In this document: positions 44,726 to 52,652 of the stretch, piece after piece
Layout: every line of letters starts with the position of its first letter
How positions within the stretch are numbered: the stretch's first letter is position 1
Assembly (NCBI GenBank): GCA_009783295.1
Contig: WRHK01000011.1
Coordinates: 1 to 64,000 of the forward strand
Length of the DNA stretch: 64,000 nucleotides
Reading direction: 5' to 3'
DNA from: Promicromonosporaceae bacterium
GTDB lineage: Bacteria; Actinomycetota; Actinomycetes; Actinomycetales; Cellulomonadaceae
Notes under the pieces: generated by a model
Databases searched by the model: none
The model's input: the letters and a program-made list of their open reading frames with translations, nothing else
Told to the model about the DNA's origin: nothing
Position numbers and translations under genes: made by a program

Positions 44726-45841
44726 TCAGGACTCCGCGAGCTGCGACGAGCGGCGCCAGCGGATGCCCGCCTCGATGAAGTCGTCGATCGCGCCGTCGAA
44801 CACGGCCGCCGTGTTGCCCGACTCGTGCTCGGTGCGCAGGTCCTTGACCATCTGGTACGGCTGCAGCACGTACGAGCGCATCTGGTCGCCCCAGCTCGCC
44901 TTGATGTCGCCAGCGAGCTCCTTCTTCTTCGCGGCCTCCTCCTGCTGGCGCACCAGCAGCAGGCGCGACTGGAGCACGCGCAGGGCGGCGGCGCGGTTCT
45001 GGATCTGCGACTTCTCGTTCTGCATCGACACGACGATGCCCGTCGGGATGTGCGTCATGCGCACCGCGGAGTCCGTCGTGTTGACGGACTGGCCGCCCGG
45101 GCCGCTGGAGCGGAAGACGTCGACCTTGATCTCCGACTCGGGGATCTCGACACTGTCGGTCTGCTCGATGAGGGGCACCACCTCGACGGCGGCGAACGAC
45201 GTCTGACGGCGGCCCTGGTTGTCGAAGGGCGAGATGCGGACCAGGCGGTGCGTGCCCGCCTCGACCGACATGTTGCCGAACGCGTACGGGGCGTTGACCT
45301 CGAACGTCGCCGACTTCAGGCCCGCCTCCTCCGCGTAGGAGGTGTCCATGACCTTGGTCGGGTAGCCGTGGCGCTCGGCCCAGCGCAGGTACATACGCAG
45401 CAGCATCTCGGCGAAGTCCGCGGCGTCGACGCCGCCGGCCCCGGCGCGGATGGTGATGACGGCCTCGCGGGCGTCGTACTCGCCGCTGAGCAGCGTGCGC
45501 ACCTCGAGCGCGTCGAGGTCCTTGCGGATGCCCCCGATCTCGCCCTCCGCCTCGGCGAGCGAGTCGGCGTCCTCCATCTCGTTGCCCAGCTCCACGAGCG
45601 TCTCGACGTCGTCGATGCGGCGCGAGAGGTCCTTGACGCGGTTGAGCTCGGCCTGCGTGGCCGACAGCGCCGAGGTGACCTTCTGGGCCGCGTCGGGGTC
45701 GTCCCACAGGTCGGGGGCGCTGGCCTGCTCGGAGAGCACGGCGATCTTCTGCTGCAGCGCCTCCGGGTCGCTCACGGCCTCGATGGACTCGAGGGTGGAG
45801 CGCAACGCGCGGATCTCTGCAGGGAAGTCGATGGATGCCAC
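44726..45841 (-). CDS. prfB: Peptide chain release factor 2
   Basis: RF2 (371 aa) releases peptides at UGA and UAA. It has the RF2 codon-recognition tripeptide SPF in [16 protein letters not shown] and the catalytic GGQ in [20 protein letters not shown]. There is no in-frame UGA near codon 25, so the programmed frameshift of many RF2 genes is absent. The GTG at 45841 ([17 protein letters not shown]) is preferred to TTG at 45850. It diverges from the cpaF gene. Confidence 0.96.
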   Translation of the reverse strand: MASIDFPAEIRALRSTLESIEAVSDPEALQQKIAVLSEQASAPDLWDDPDAAQKVTSALSATQAELNRVKDLSRRIDDVETLVELGNEMEDADSLAEAEGEIGGIRKDLDALEVRTLLSGEYDAREAVITIRAGAGGVDAADFAEMLLRMYLRWAERHGYPTKVMDTSYAEEAGLKSATFEVNAPYAFGNMSVEAGTHRLVRISPFDNQGRRQTSFAAVEVVPLIEQTDSVEIPESEIKVDVFRSSGPGGQSVNTTDSAVRMTHIPTGIVVSMQNEKSQIQNRAAALRVLQSRLLLVRQQEEAAKKKELAGDIKASWGDQMRSYVLQPYQMVKDLRTEHESGNTAAVFDGAIDDFIEAGIRWRRSSQLAES

Positions 45842-46035
45842 GAGGGTCAAGGCTACCCGCGCGCCGCGGCCCGGGCGGCCCCGCGGCGGTGGCCGACGGG
45901 CCCGGTGGTTTGTCCACAGGCAGTTTTCACGGTTCTCTCTGCTTGCTCTACTCTGACGCCCGACTTGGCCGCTCTGCGGCTGTCCCAGAGGCCGACGACG
46001 GCCCCGGGACCGTGTGTTTCCAGGGGGGAGACCGC

Positions 46036-46749
46036 ATGACTGTCGTCATCGACGATGCCGCAGCCATCCTCGAGAACGAGGTGCGCGAGCTGGTGCGCCG
46101 CCGCGGGATCGACCCGTCGCGCGAGCGCGCGGCGCTCGACCGCCTGGTGGGCGAGGCCGTCGCCGACTACACCGAGCGCACCGCCCGCGGCCTGGTGCCG
46201 CCCCTGGCCGACACCGCCGAGGTGGCGCGCGGCGTCGTCGACGCGCTCGCCGGTCTGGGCCCCCTCCAGCAGTACCTGGACGACCCCACGGTCGAGGAGA
46301 TCTGGCTCAACGGTCCCGCCCAGGTCTTCGTCGCGCGGGGCGGCGTGCCCGAGCTCACCACCACCCTCCTCACCGGCCAGCAGGTGCGCGACCTGGTCGA
46401 ACGCATGCTCAAGTCGACCGGGCGGCGCCTGGACCTGAGCTCGCCCTTCGTCGACGCGTCGCTGCCGGACGGGTCGCGCCTGCACGTCGTGATCCCCGAC
46501 GTGACCCGGTCCGAGTACGCCGTCAACATCCGCAAGCACGTGGTGCGCGCGAGCCGTCTGGACCACCTGGTGCGGCTCGGGTCGCTGACGCCGCACGCGG
46601 CCGCATTCCTCGACGCCGCCGTGCGGGCCGGGCTGAACATCCTCGTGGCCGGGGCGACGCAGTCGGGCAAGACGACCATGCTCAACGCCCTCGCCGGCTC
46701 CATCCCCGCGTCGCAGCGCGTCATCACGTGCGAGGAGGTGTTCGAGCTG
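46036..46749 (+). pseudogene. cpaF: cpaF/tadA pilus ATPase, N-terminal segment (interrupted by element 1)
   Basis: The 238-codon segment encodes the N-terminal part of the secretion ATPase that powers Tad/Flp pilus assembly: GLGPLQQYLDDPTVEEIWLNGP, PDGSRLHVVIPDVTR, then Walker A GATQSGKTTML (about 206-216) and CEEVFEL at the end. Translation then runs into element 1 and ends at 46992 with 81 foreign residues. Walker B and the His boxes are on the other side, at 54462-55004. Joined, the two segments give one 418-codon frame. The ATG at 46036 follows GGGGGGAG. Confidence 0.92.
46742..46749. other. attL of element 1
   Basis: The left chromosomal half-site reads TCGAGCTG and is followed by the element. 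The core CTG (46747-46749) is repeated at the right end (54459-54461). Rejoined, the target would be TCGAGCTGCGGCTCGA, a 6-bp inverted repeat around TGCG. Confidence 0.8.
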
Positions 46750-46760
46750 ACAGTAGCGGA

Positions 46761-46766
46761 TAGAAT
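46761..46766 (+). promoter_or_regulatory. Integrase -10 box next to attL (leaderless)
   Basis: TAGAAT lies 6 bases before the integrase ATG, giving a leaderless transcript. The -35 would fall in cpaF sequence left of the junction (around 46738-46743, GTGTTC, a poor match). Excision would replace it by element right-end sequence, so integrase expression could differ between integrated and circular forms. Confidence 0.6.
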
Positions 46767-46772
46767 ACCTAC

Positions 46773-48140
46773 ATGCGAGCGATCCTCTACACCCGCGTGT
46801 CCCTCGACCGAACCGGCGAGGGCGCCGCTGTCGCACGTCAGCTCGAAGATGCACGCGACCTCGCGAACCGGCGCGGCTGGACCATCGTCGCCGAGCACTC
46901 CGACAACGACACGAGCGCATCGGGCACGAAGAAGCGCCCCGGCTTCGATGCGGTGCTCGCTGACGTCGCCTCGGGCCGCGCAGACGTCGTAATCGCCTGG
47001 GCGCTGGACCGCCTGACCCGCAACCGCCGCGACACGGTTCGGCTGATCGAGGCCTGCCAGGATGCCGGCGTATCCATCGCACTGGTGCGTGGCTCTGACA
47101 TCGACATGACCTCGCCGTCCGGGCGCCTGGTGGCCGACGTGCTCGCGAGCGTCGCCCGCGCCGAGATCGAGACGAAGGGCGACCGCCAGAAGCGCGCCAA
47201 CGACCAGCGCGCGGCACAGGGCAGGCCGATCGCTGGCGGCGCGCGTCCGTTCGGGTACGAGTCCGGCGGCATGAAGACCCGCGAGTCCGAGGCGGTGCTC
47301 GTGCGCGAGGCCTATGCGAGCATCCTGGCTGGCGGCGCCCTGCGGTCGATCGCCCGCACGTGGAACGACGCAGGCGCCCGCACGAGCCGGGGGAACACGT
47401 GGGACGGCCCGACTGTCCGCCTTCGCCTGCTGTCCCCGCGCTACGCCGCCCTGCGCATGCACCGCGGCGAGATTGTCGGCGCCGCCGCGTGGGAGCCGAT
47501 CGTGAGCGAGGCGACGTGGCGCGCTGCCATGCACGTGCTGTCGGACCCGCAGCGCTCGACGGTCAAGGAGCGCAGCATCAAGTACATGCTGACGGGCATC
47601 CTGACGTGCGGACGCTGCGGCGAGTACATGGCGACGGCGCACACTGCCCGCGGATCGCGGCTCTACAAGTGCAAGAACAGCGACACGGCACGCAACGCCG
47701 AGCAGCTCGACGACCTCGTGACGGCAGTCGTGCTCGAGCGCCTGCGACGTCCCGATGCTGCCGACCTTGCTGCACCGTCGCAGGGCGTCGACGTCGGCTC
47801 TCTGCGCACCGATGCCCAGGCGCTGCGCACGCAGCTCGACGAGGCTGCGGCCCTGTTCGCCGCGGGCAGCATCCGGGCATCGCAGCTGGCGACGATCACG
47901 ACCCGCATCGAGGACCGTCTGCGCGTGATCGAGAGCGAGCTCGAGGCCGCAGGGCGTGCCGATGCCGTGACGTCCGTCCTGGGCGAGCGCGACGTGCAGG
48001 CGACGTGGGACGACCTCGACGTCATGCGCCGGCGTGCGGTCATCAAGGCGCTGTTCTCGCGCGTCACCGTACTTCCCGTCGCGAAGGGCACGCGGACGCT
48101 GCAGCCCGAGCACGTCACGATCGAGTGGAGGACAGCGTGA
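46773..48140 (+). CDS. int: Large serine recombinase (integrase) of element 1
   Basis: The 455-aa protein has a resolvase catalytic domain (MRAILYTRVSLDRTG with nucleophile Ser10, then ALDRLTRNRRDTVRL and SPSGRLVADVLASVARAEIE). A recombinase domain follows (GARPFGYES...RSIARTWNDAGARTSRGNTW), then a zinc ribbon (LTCGRCGEYMAT...YKCKNSD, three Cys visible) and a C-terminal coiled-coil. It would carry out site-specific integration and excision. It lies at the left end reading inward, as integrases commonly do. It overlaps the next gene by 4 bases (GTGA). Confidence 0.94.
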   Translation: MRAILYTRVSLDRTGEGAAVARQLEDARDLANRRGWTIVAEHSDNDTSASGTKKRPGFDAVLADVASGRADVVIAWALDRLTRNRRDTVRLIEACQDAGVSIALVRGSDIDMTSPSGRLVADVLASVARAEIETKGDRQKRANDQRAAQGRPIAGGARPFGYESGGMKTRESEAVLVREAYASILAGGALRSIARTWNDAGARTSRGNTWDGPTVRLRLLSPRYAALRMHRGEIVGAAAWEPIVSEATWRAAMHVLSDPQRSTVKERSIKYMLTGILTCGRCGEYMATAHTARGSRLYKCKNSDTARNAEQLDDLVTAVVLERLRRPDAADLAAPSQGVDVGSLRTDAQALRTQLDEAAALFAAGSIRASQLATITTRIEDRLRVIESELEAAGRADAVTSVLGERDVQATWDDLDVMRRRAVIKALFSRVTVLPVAKGTRTLQPEHVTIEWRTA

Positions 48141-48460
48141 CTGCTCAGGTACGGATTCGCTGCGGCGAGTGCCGGCGCATCCTCGCGACCATCGACCCCG
48201 GCCCTGTGGTCCACATGCGGCACCCGGAGACGTTCGAGCTCCACCAGATCAACGGATGGTTCGCCGATTGGCTCGACGTCGAGGCATGCCGCTGCGACAT
48301 TCCCGCCACGGACGCCGGACTTTGGCGCCTGCTCGACAGTAAGCGTCCCGGAGGCACACTCCGAGCGAATCACGAGGTTCCGTGGTCGCGGATCAATGCC
48401 GCTCTCAACGACTCCCGGCGCGCCGGGAAGCCGCGGGACATCACTTTGGCGCGCAACTGA
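48137..48460 (+). CDS. Small Cys-rich protein of element 1
   Basis: The 107-aa product starts MTAQVRIRCGECRRILATID and later has EACRCDIPATD, giving a probable zinc-binding site from CxxC and CxC. It resembles small zinc-ribbon proteins of actinobacterial phages. The GTG overlaps the integrase stop. Function unknown; it may be an excisionase-like or DNA-binding partner, but nothing in the sequence proves it. Confidence 0.72.
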   Translation: MTAQVRIRCGECRRILATIDPGPVVHMRHPETFELHQINGWFADWLDVEACRCDIPATDAGLWRLLDSKRPGGTLRANHEVPWSRINAALNDSRRAGKPRDITLARN

Positions 48461-48544
48461 GATAACCTAATCCCGAAGTACTGGTAGCCCCTCGGTCGTT
48501 CCGTAGAGTTAGCGCCTGGGCACGCGCAGACCTTGGAGTCTGCC

Positions 48545-48748
48545 GTGCCCTCTTCTGTGTTTGAGGCCCGTTCACGCCTGGGAGTCGCATCCCGGCGTCG
48601 GGATCACGAGGCAGTCCGCGAAGCCCGTCGAGACCTCGCAGCTGCGAAGCTCGAAACCTACGTCGCGTCCGTCGTCGACGCCGCTCCCCCGCTTACGCCT
48701 GAGCAGCGCGACCGCATTGCTGCCCTTCTGGCCGGCGGTGCAAAGTGA
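48545..48748 (+). CDS. PPLTxEQ-family small protein (shared with element 2)
   Basis: The 67-aa protein contains EARRDLAAAKLETYVASVVDAAPPLTPEQRDRIAALLAGGA. Element 2 encodes a clear relative at 62301-62516 with DARRDLRAERLAAYIEEVL and APPLTAEQSTRLASLLGGGA. This is a typical small gene next to the integrase in such elements. I start at GTG 48545 with TTGGAG upstream. Its stop overlaps the next GTG. Confidence 0.75.
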   Translation: MPSSVFEARSRLGVASRRRDHEAVREARRDLAAAKLETYVASVVDAAPPLTPEQRDRIAALLAGGAK

Positions 48749-48972
48749 AGCGCCCCGGCGTGCAGACCGGGGCGCTGGAGACGTTTGGCGGCGTCTCCAC
48801 GATGGTACGGCCGACCACTGACGCCGGAGAGCTCGAGGGCGCCGAGATGCTCTGGCGCGCGCTCAAGGCTGCGCCGAAGCTCGACACGTCGCCGCGGCGC
48901 CCGTTCGCCGACATCGACCAGCACCGCAAGCACATGCGAGACCTGGACCGGTTCCTGGCGGCGATCGCATGA
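48745..48972 (+). CDS. Small hypothetical protein of element 1
   Basis: A 75-aa product starting MKRPGVQTGALETFGGVSTMV, with a basic C-terminal helix (DIDQHRKHMRDLDRFLAAIA). It overlaps its neighbours at both ends (GTGA and ATGA), so it is translated within the operon. I do not recognise it. Confidence 0.7.
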   Translation: MKRPGVQTGALETFGGVSTMVRPTTDAGELEGAEMLWRALKAAPKLDTSPRRPFADIDQHRKHMRDLDRFLAAIA

Positions 48973-49529
48973 CGCGGCCGGACTGGGTGATGGTGCCCAC
49001 CTGGTGGCTCGAGGCGCGCGGCGGCATGCCCGACGACGGCGACTACCTGCTGCCCGCCTGGCAGCGCGCGGCGTTCCTGTCAATGGCCCGCATGCGCCGT
49101 GACGGTCACGCGCACTTCGCCGGCGGCGAGATCGCGCAGCTGCTGGGTGCCGACGCCCGCAACGCCCGGCGTGCCGTGCAGGAGGCAGTCCAGCGCCGCT
49201 GGCTCGACCCGTCGTCGCTGTCGTCACGCATGCGCTGCATGGTCGTGCCGCTCGGCTTCTCCCACGGACTCGGACGCTTCCCCGCTCCGTGCAGCCTCCA
49301 CAGCGGCGAGAAGTCGCGGAACAGGGGGTCAGATTCTGACCCCCACGCTGGCGGAAATCCGCGGAACAGGGGGTCAAATCTTGACCCCCTAGGGGGTCAG
49401 AATCTGACCCCCACAGTGGCGGAATCTGGCGGCTCTCAGGGCGTGCTCTCTCTGATTCTTCCCAGCCCTCACCCCCTGAACCGCACCAGTGGTTTCGGAC
49501 CCATCGCCGATCGGCGGTGCGTCGCATGA
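48969..49529 (+). CDS. Winged-helix-like protein of element 1, possible replication/regulatory protein
   Basis: The 186-aa protein begins MTRPDWVMVPTWWLEARGGMPDDGDYLLPAWQRAAFLSMARM. It contains a plausible helix-turn-helix (GGEIAQLLGADARNARRAVQEAVQRRWLD) in residues 50-80. The C-terminal half is unstructured and translated across three palindromic repeats, giving repetitive NRGSDSDP and NRGSNLDPLGG segments. A replication or operator-binding role is suggested by the repeats inside the gene, but this is inference. Confidence 0.6.
   Translation: MTRPDWVMVPTWWLEARGGMPDDGDYLLPAWQRAAFLSMARMRRDGHAHFAGGEIAQLLGADARNARRAVQEAVQRRWLDPSSLSSRMRCMVVPLGFSHGLGRFPAPCSLHSGEKSRNRGSDSDPHAGGNPRNRGSNLDPLGGQNLTPTVAESGGSQGVLSLILPSPHPLNRTSGFGPIADRRCVA
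49324..49412. repeat. Three 21-bp palindromes GGGGGTCA-N5-TGACCCCC
   Basis: Identical-format dyads lie at 49324-49344, 49369-49389 and 49392-49412. Each has perfect 8-base arms and a variable 5-base centre. The last two are separated by 2 bases. They sit inside the coding region of the winged-helix-like gene and look like operators or replication iterons for an element protein. Confidence 0.85.
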
Positions 49530-49810
49530 CCGCCGCAACCACCACCCGCCGTCGTCGTCGGCGGCCCGACCTGTTCGCTGCCGCGGCCGCCGGCGAGCGG
49601 GACCTGTTCTCGGCATCGATCGATGACGTCGAGCGCGAGGCCGGGAAGGTCTACCGCCAGATCGTGGCAGCAGGCGGCACCTGCCAGTGCGGCGCTCACG
49701 TCGCCTCGTGGCCCTGGGCAGACCGCATCGCCGGAGTGCCCGCTCCCGTGCCGCGCTTCGTGCCGCACGCCAAGGACTGCCCCGCCTGGATCGAACCGGA
49801 GGACTCATGA
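49526..49810 (+). CDS. Small Arg-rich protein of element 1 with CxC motif
   Basis: The 94-aa product has a basic N-terminus (TRRRRRRPDLFAAAAAGERDLF) and a Cys/His motif TCQCGAHVASW...PHAKDCPAW, which could bind zinc. It overlaps the upstream stop (ATGA). Unrecognised; similar small zinc proteins occur in actinophage early regions. Confidence 0.65.
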   Translation: MTAATTTRRRRRRPDLFAAAAAGERDLFSASIDDVEREAGKVYRQIVAAGGTCQCGAHVASWPWADRIAGVPAPVPRFVPHAKDCPAWIEPEDS

Positions 49811-50037
49811 GCAACAGGACCGACTCCATCAGCGACGCCGTGCTGCTCGTGCGGCTCGTGGCGCGTGAGCAGTGGGCGGACGCGACCGCGCTGATCGAGA
49901 ACTTCTCGCCTGCCGACTGCGCGTCCGTCGCCGGGACGCTCGCGGGTGCCTTCGCTCACTTCGTGCCCGATGTCGACGCGGTGCTCGACCAGATGCTGCT
50001 TGCGGTGGAGCACGAGACGAAGGGTGACGACCGATGA
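49807..50037 (+). CDS. Small hypothetical protein of element 1
   Basis: A 76-aa helical protein (MSNRTDSISDAVLLVRLVAREQWADATALIENF...) starting with an ATGA overlap. No known family. Confidence 0.6.
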   Translation: MSNRTDSISDAVLLVRLVAREQWADATALIENFSPADCASVAGTLAGAFAHFVPDVDAVLDQMLLAVEHETKGDDR

Positions 50038-50192
50038 CCGAGCGTGACCGCGGCAAGACGAAGCGCGCGCAGCAGACCGAGTGGCTCGAGACGAGGGACG
50101 ACGGACTCGTGCACCCCGGCGTGCGATCGCGTCGACGAGTGCGCGATCAGCCGAGCGAGGACGAGCTGCATGACGTCGACGATCCGCGGTGA
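50034..50192 (+). CDS. Very small basic protein of element 1
   Basis: A 52-aa product, MTERDRGKTKRAQQTEWLET at the start and ELHDVDDPR at the end, continues the chain of 4-base overlaps with its upstream neighbour. It is charged and probably disordered. No family. Confidence 0.5.
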   Translation: MTERDRGKTKRAQQTEWLETRDDGLVHPGVRSRRRVRDQPSEDELHDVDDPR

Positions 50193-50218
50193 CCGACTGC
50201 GGGAGAGAGAAGTTGTTG

Positions 50219-50330
50219 AGGGCGGGGTCTTGGCCCCATCGCTGGCGCCCCGTCCGGCACCTACCCCCCGGGGGGTGGGTCCGCAACGGGTCACGACATC
50301 GTGTCCCAGACCCCGCCCTAAGGACTTTTT
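50219..50330 (+). terminator. Large structured terminator / leader RNA in element 1
   Basis: Bases 50219-50230 and 50308-50319 pair perfectly over 12 bp and enclose 77 bases with two smaller palindromes (ACCCCCCGGGGGGT at 50263-50276 and CACGACATCGTG at 50292-50303). The right arm is followed by AAGGACTTTTTT. The 3' half (50263-50324) is repeated, imperfectly, upstream of the tape-measure gene at 52531-52592. Confidence 0.65.
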
Positions 50331-50372
50331 TGGAAGCCCTCACCTGCACGAACACCCGAAGGAGAACCGACC

Positions 50373-50654
50373 ATGACCGAGAACCAGAACACGCGCAGCC
50401 CGTTCGATGCCGTCCAGCGAGGCAAGTTCGATCGCGCGCTGTCGTCGAGCGTGGACCTGCTGTTCGCATCGCCCGACGCCGCCTCGCTGCTCGACGAGTT
50501 CCTCGCCGGCGACCGCGTGATGGTGATCGCCCGCGACGCGCTGGCGTGCGTGACGCCGCAGGAGGCCGTCGAGCTGTTCACCGGCAAGACCGCGGCGACG
50601 ACCCCGACGCCGCAGACCGACGCGGACGCGTTCCGCCCTGGCTTCTACGTGTGA
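50373..50654 (+). CDS. Small acidic hypothetical protein upstream of the capsid gene
   Basis: The 93-aa product starts MTENQNTRSPFDAVQRGKFDRALSSSVDLLFASPDAASLLDEFL and has a strong CGAAGGAG site upstream of the ATG. The C-terminal part is Thr/Ala rich. No known family. Its position directly before the capsid gene would fit a capsid accessory or scaffold, but it is short for that. Confidence 0.65.
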   Translation: MTENQNTRSPFDAVQRGKFDRALSSSVDLLFASPDAASLLDEFLAGDRVMVIARDALACVTPQEAVELFTGKTAATTPTPQTDADAFRPGFYV

Positions 50655-50673
50655 CGGTGGCGCCCGGTAGACT

Positions 50674-50740
50674 GGCGATCGTTCCTGGTCCGGCAACTGC
50701 CGCAGGGACGCAAGGCCCCCGGCAGGGCCAGGCAATCGCC
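50674..50740 (+). ncRNA. Candidate structured RNA leader of the capsid gene
   Basis: The 176-bp gap before the capsid gene contains a nested stem: GGCGAT (50674-50679) with ATCGCC (50735-50740), CCTGGTC (50684-50690) with GGCCAGG (50726-50732), and CTGCCG (50697-50702) with CGGCAG (50720-50725), leaving a 6-base bulge and a loop with GGGACGCAAGG. Part of it resembles the c-di-GMP-I riboswitch core, but the second hairpin of that class is missing. Function unknown. Confidence 0.5.
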
Positions 50741-50830
50741 GCCGCCGGGCGTACACCGCGCGACCGCGCACCAAGGGGTGCCAGCGGACGCAGCCCTCTT
50801 CCAGTACGCCCGCCCTTGGAGGCGATCCCC

Positions 50831-52345
50831 ATGAGTTTCACGTTCACCCGCGGCGGTCGGACCGTCAACATCAACCTGACGGCTGACCAGATTCGCGAGC
50901 GCATCGCGCAGATCGAGCGCAGCAAGAACCCGAGCATCAACGACCGCCAGGCCCTCGAGGACTTCGAGTTCGCGCTGTCCCTCGCTGGCGTGCCGGACCA
51001 CATCCCCACGCTCGACGAGCGACGAGCGCGCGTCGCCGAGCTCGAGCGCTTCGAGCGGCGCTCGAACGCCCAGAACGACGAGCTGGCCGAGCACCGCGCC
51101 GCCGTCGCCGCCGATGACCAGAAGCGAGCCGCCCTGCTGCGTGCCGCCGGAAACCTCAACGCCCAGGAGGCCGCTGTGCCTGAGACCACCGCTCCGACGT
51201 CGTCTACGCGGAACATGAACCCCATCGCCGCCAGCGCCTCGCGCTCCGTGCAGCTCGCCCGCGGCACGCTCGACACCCTGCACCGCTCGAACCACCTCGG
51301 CTCCGAGACCGCCGAGCGCATCGAGCGGATGCTCGCCGGCACGCTCGACGACCCGACCGGCTCGGACGCCGCCCTGTGGGTGCGCACCGCGGGCAGCCCG
51401 GACTACCTGTCCGCGTTCGCCAAGCGCCTGCGCGACCCCGTGTCGGGGCACACCGAGTTCACCGCCGCCGAGGCCGAGGCGCACCGCACGGCGCAGTACT
51501 TCGGGCGTTCGGCGCTCGGTCTGTCGGGCGGCGCGTCGATGATCCCGCTCACCCTGGACCCGACGATCAACCTGACCAGCGCGGGCAGCAACGGCGGCAT
51601 CCGCGGCCTGGCGCGGGTCGAGCAGATCACCACGAACTCGTGGAACGGCGTGACGTCCGGCGGCACGACGGCGGAGTGGAAGGTCGAGCACGCCGAGGCG
51701 TCGGACAAGACGCCGTCGGTCGGTCAGAAGACGATCCCGGTCTACACGCTCACGTGCAACGCCACGGTGTCGTGGGAGCTGCAGCAGGACGCGATGAACT
51801 TCAGCACCGAGCTGTCGCGCGTGCTCTTCGACGCGGCCGCCGTCTCGGTCGACGCCGCGCTCGCCACGGGCACCGGGTCAGGCCAGCCGACGGGCATCAT
51901 CACCGCGGCCACGACGTCGCCCGTCTCGACCGGTGGCGCGTTCTCCTCGGCCAACGTGGTCGCGCTCCAGAACGCGATGCCGGCCCGGTTCAGCCAGAAC
52001 GCCTCGTTCGTCGCCCCGCTGCCCGTCATCAACGCCGTTGGGTCGTTCGAGACCGCGAACGGTGCTCTGCGCTTCCCCGAGGTCTCCGACGGGCGCCTGC
52101 TGCACCGAGGTCTGACCGAGGACTCGAACCTGTCCGCCGACATGACGACGACCGGCTCGAAGTTCATGGTCTACGGCGACTTCCGCCAGTACCTCGTGGC
52201 CACGCGCGTCGGTGCGTCGATCGTGGTCCTGCCGAGCTTCGGCGCGAACGGGCGCCCGACGGCGGACAACAACTTCTTCGTGGCCCTGCGGGTCGGCGCC
52301 GACGCGCTGATCCCGGGCGCCTTCCGGGTGCTGACCAAGAGCTAG
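50831..52345 (+). CDS. HK97-type major capsid protein of element 1
   Basis: The 504-aa protein has an N-terminal helical region of about 130 residues (ADQIRERIAQIERSKNPSINDRQALEDFEF, charged coiled-coil) that could serve as a delta/scaffold domain. A linker of Thr/Ser follows, then the capsid fold: STELSRVLFDAAAVSVDAALATGTGSGQPTGIITAA and GSKFMVYGDFRQYLVATRVGASIVVLP near the C-terminus, which are typical Phage_capsid blocks. It would build the icosahedral shell. No protease gene is next to it. The ATG follows GGAGGCGA. Confidence 0.88.
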   Translation: MSFTFTRGGRTVNINLTADQIRERIAQIERSKNPSINDRQALEDFEFALSLAGVPDHIPTLDERRARVAELERFERRSNAQNDELAEHRAAVAADDQKRAALLRAAGNLNAQEAAVPETTAPTSSTRNMNPIAASASRSVQLARGTLDTLHRSNHLGSETAERIERMLAGTLDDPTGSDAALWVRTAGSPDYLSAFAKRLRDPVSGHTEFTAAEAEAHRTAQYFGRSALGLSGGASMIPLTLDPTINLTSAGSNGGIRGLARVEQITTNSWNGVTSGGTTAEWKVEHAEASDKTPSVGQKTIPVYTLTCNATVSWELQQDAMNFSTELSRVLFDAAAVSVDAALATGTGSGQPTGIITAATTSPVSTGGAFSSANVVALQNAMPARFSQNASFVAPLPVINAVGSFETANGALRFPEVSDGRLLHRGLTEDSNLSADMTTTGSKFMVYGDFRQYLVATRVGASIVVLPSFGANGRPTADNNFFVALRVGADALIPGAFRVLTKS

Positions 52346-52652
52346 CGCGTCAACGTCACCCGCCGGGCCGGTTCCTCACCTTCGGGTGCGGCCTGGCGGG
52401 AGCGATGGACCGGGTTCCCGTTCTCCTCGCCCGTCCAGCGCGCTCGGCCCGGGGCACCGCAACGGGGGTTGCGGTCGCGGGCCTGCCGCCCGGGGGTGCG
52501 CCGTTGTGGGCTCACCCCCGGGCCTGCAAGACCCCGGGGGGTGGGTCAGCAACGGGGCACGGACCGAGGCCCCAGACCCCCGCCCTAAGGAAAAACACAC
52601 ACGCCGAATGTGGGGGGATCGACCCTCGCTGACCTGCGGAAAGAGGACAACC
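52346..52652. other. 307-bp intergenic region after the capsid gene with hairpins and a repeated 60-bp segment
   Basis: A hairpin at about 52358-52397 (12 pairs with one G-T) follows the capsid stop. Further on, 52531-52592 repeats the sequence at 50263-50324 with high identity, including the shared block GCCCTAAGGA, but it is followed by AAAAACACAC instead of a T-run. No ORF of note is present. This segment is probably a leader RNA or operator for the next gene. Confidence 0.6.

Noticed and set aside
45770..45841. Programmed frameshift in prfB
   Set aside because: No in-frame UGA or slippery CUU UGA near codon 25; the frame is open from the start.
49324..49412. CRISPR array
   Set aside because: Repeat units are palindromes only 2-24 bases apart with no spacers of uniform length, and no cas genes are in the window.
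50674..50740. c-di-GMP-I riboswitch call
   Set aside because: Only one strand of the core (GGGACGCAA then GGCC) matches; the second conserved hairpin is absent. I keep it as an unidentified structured RNA.
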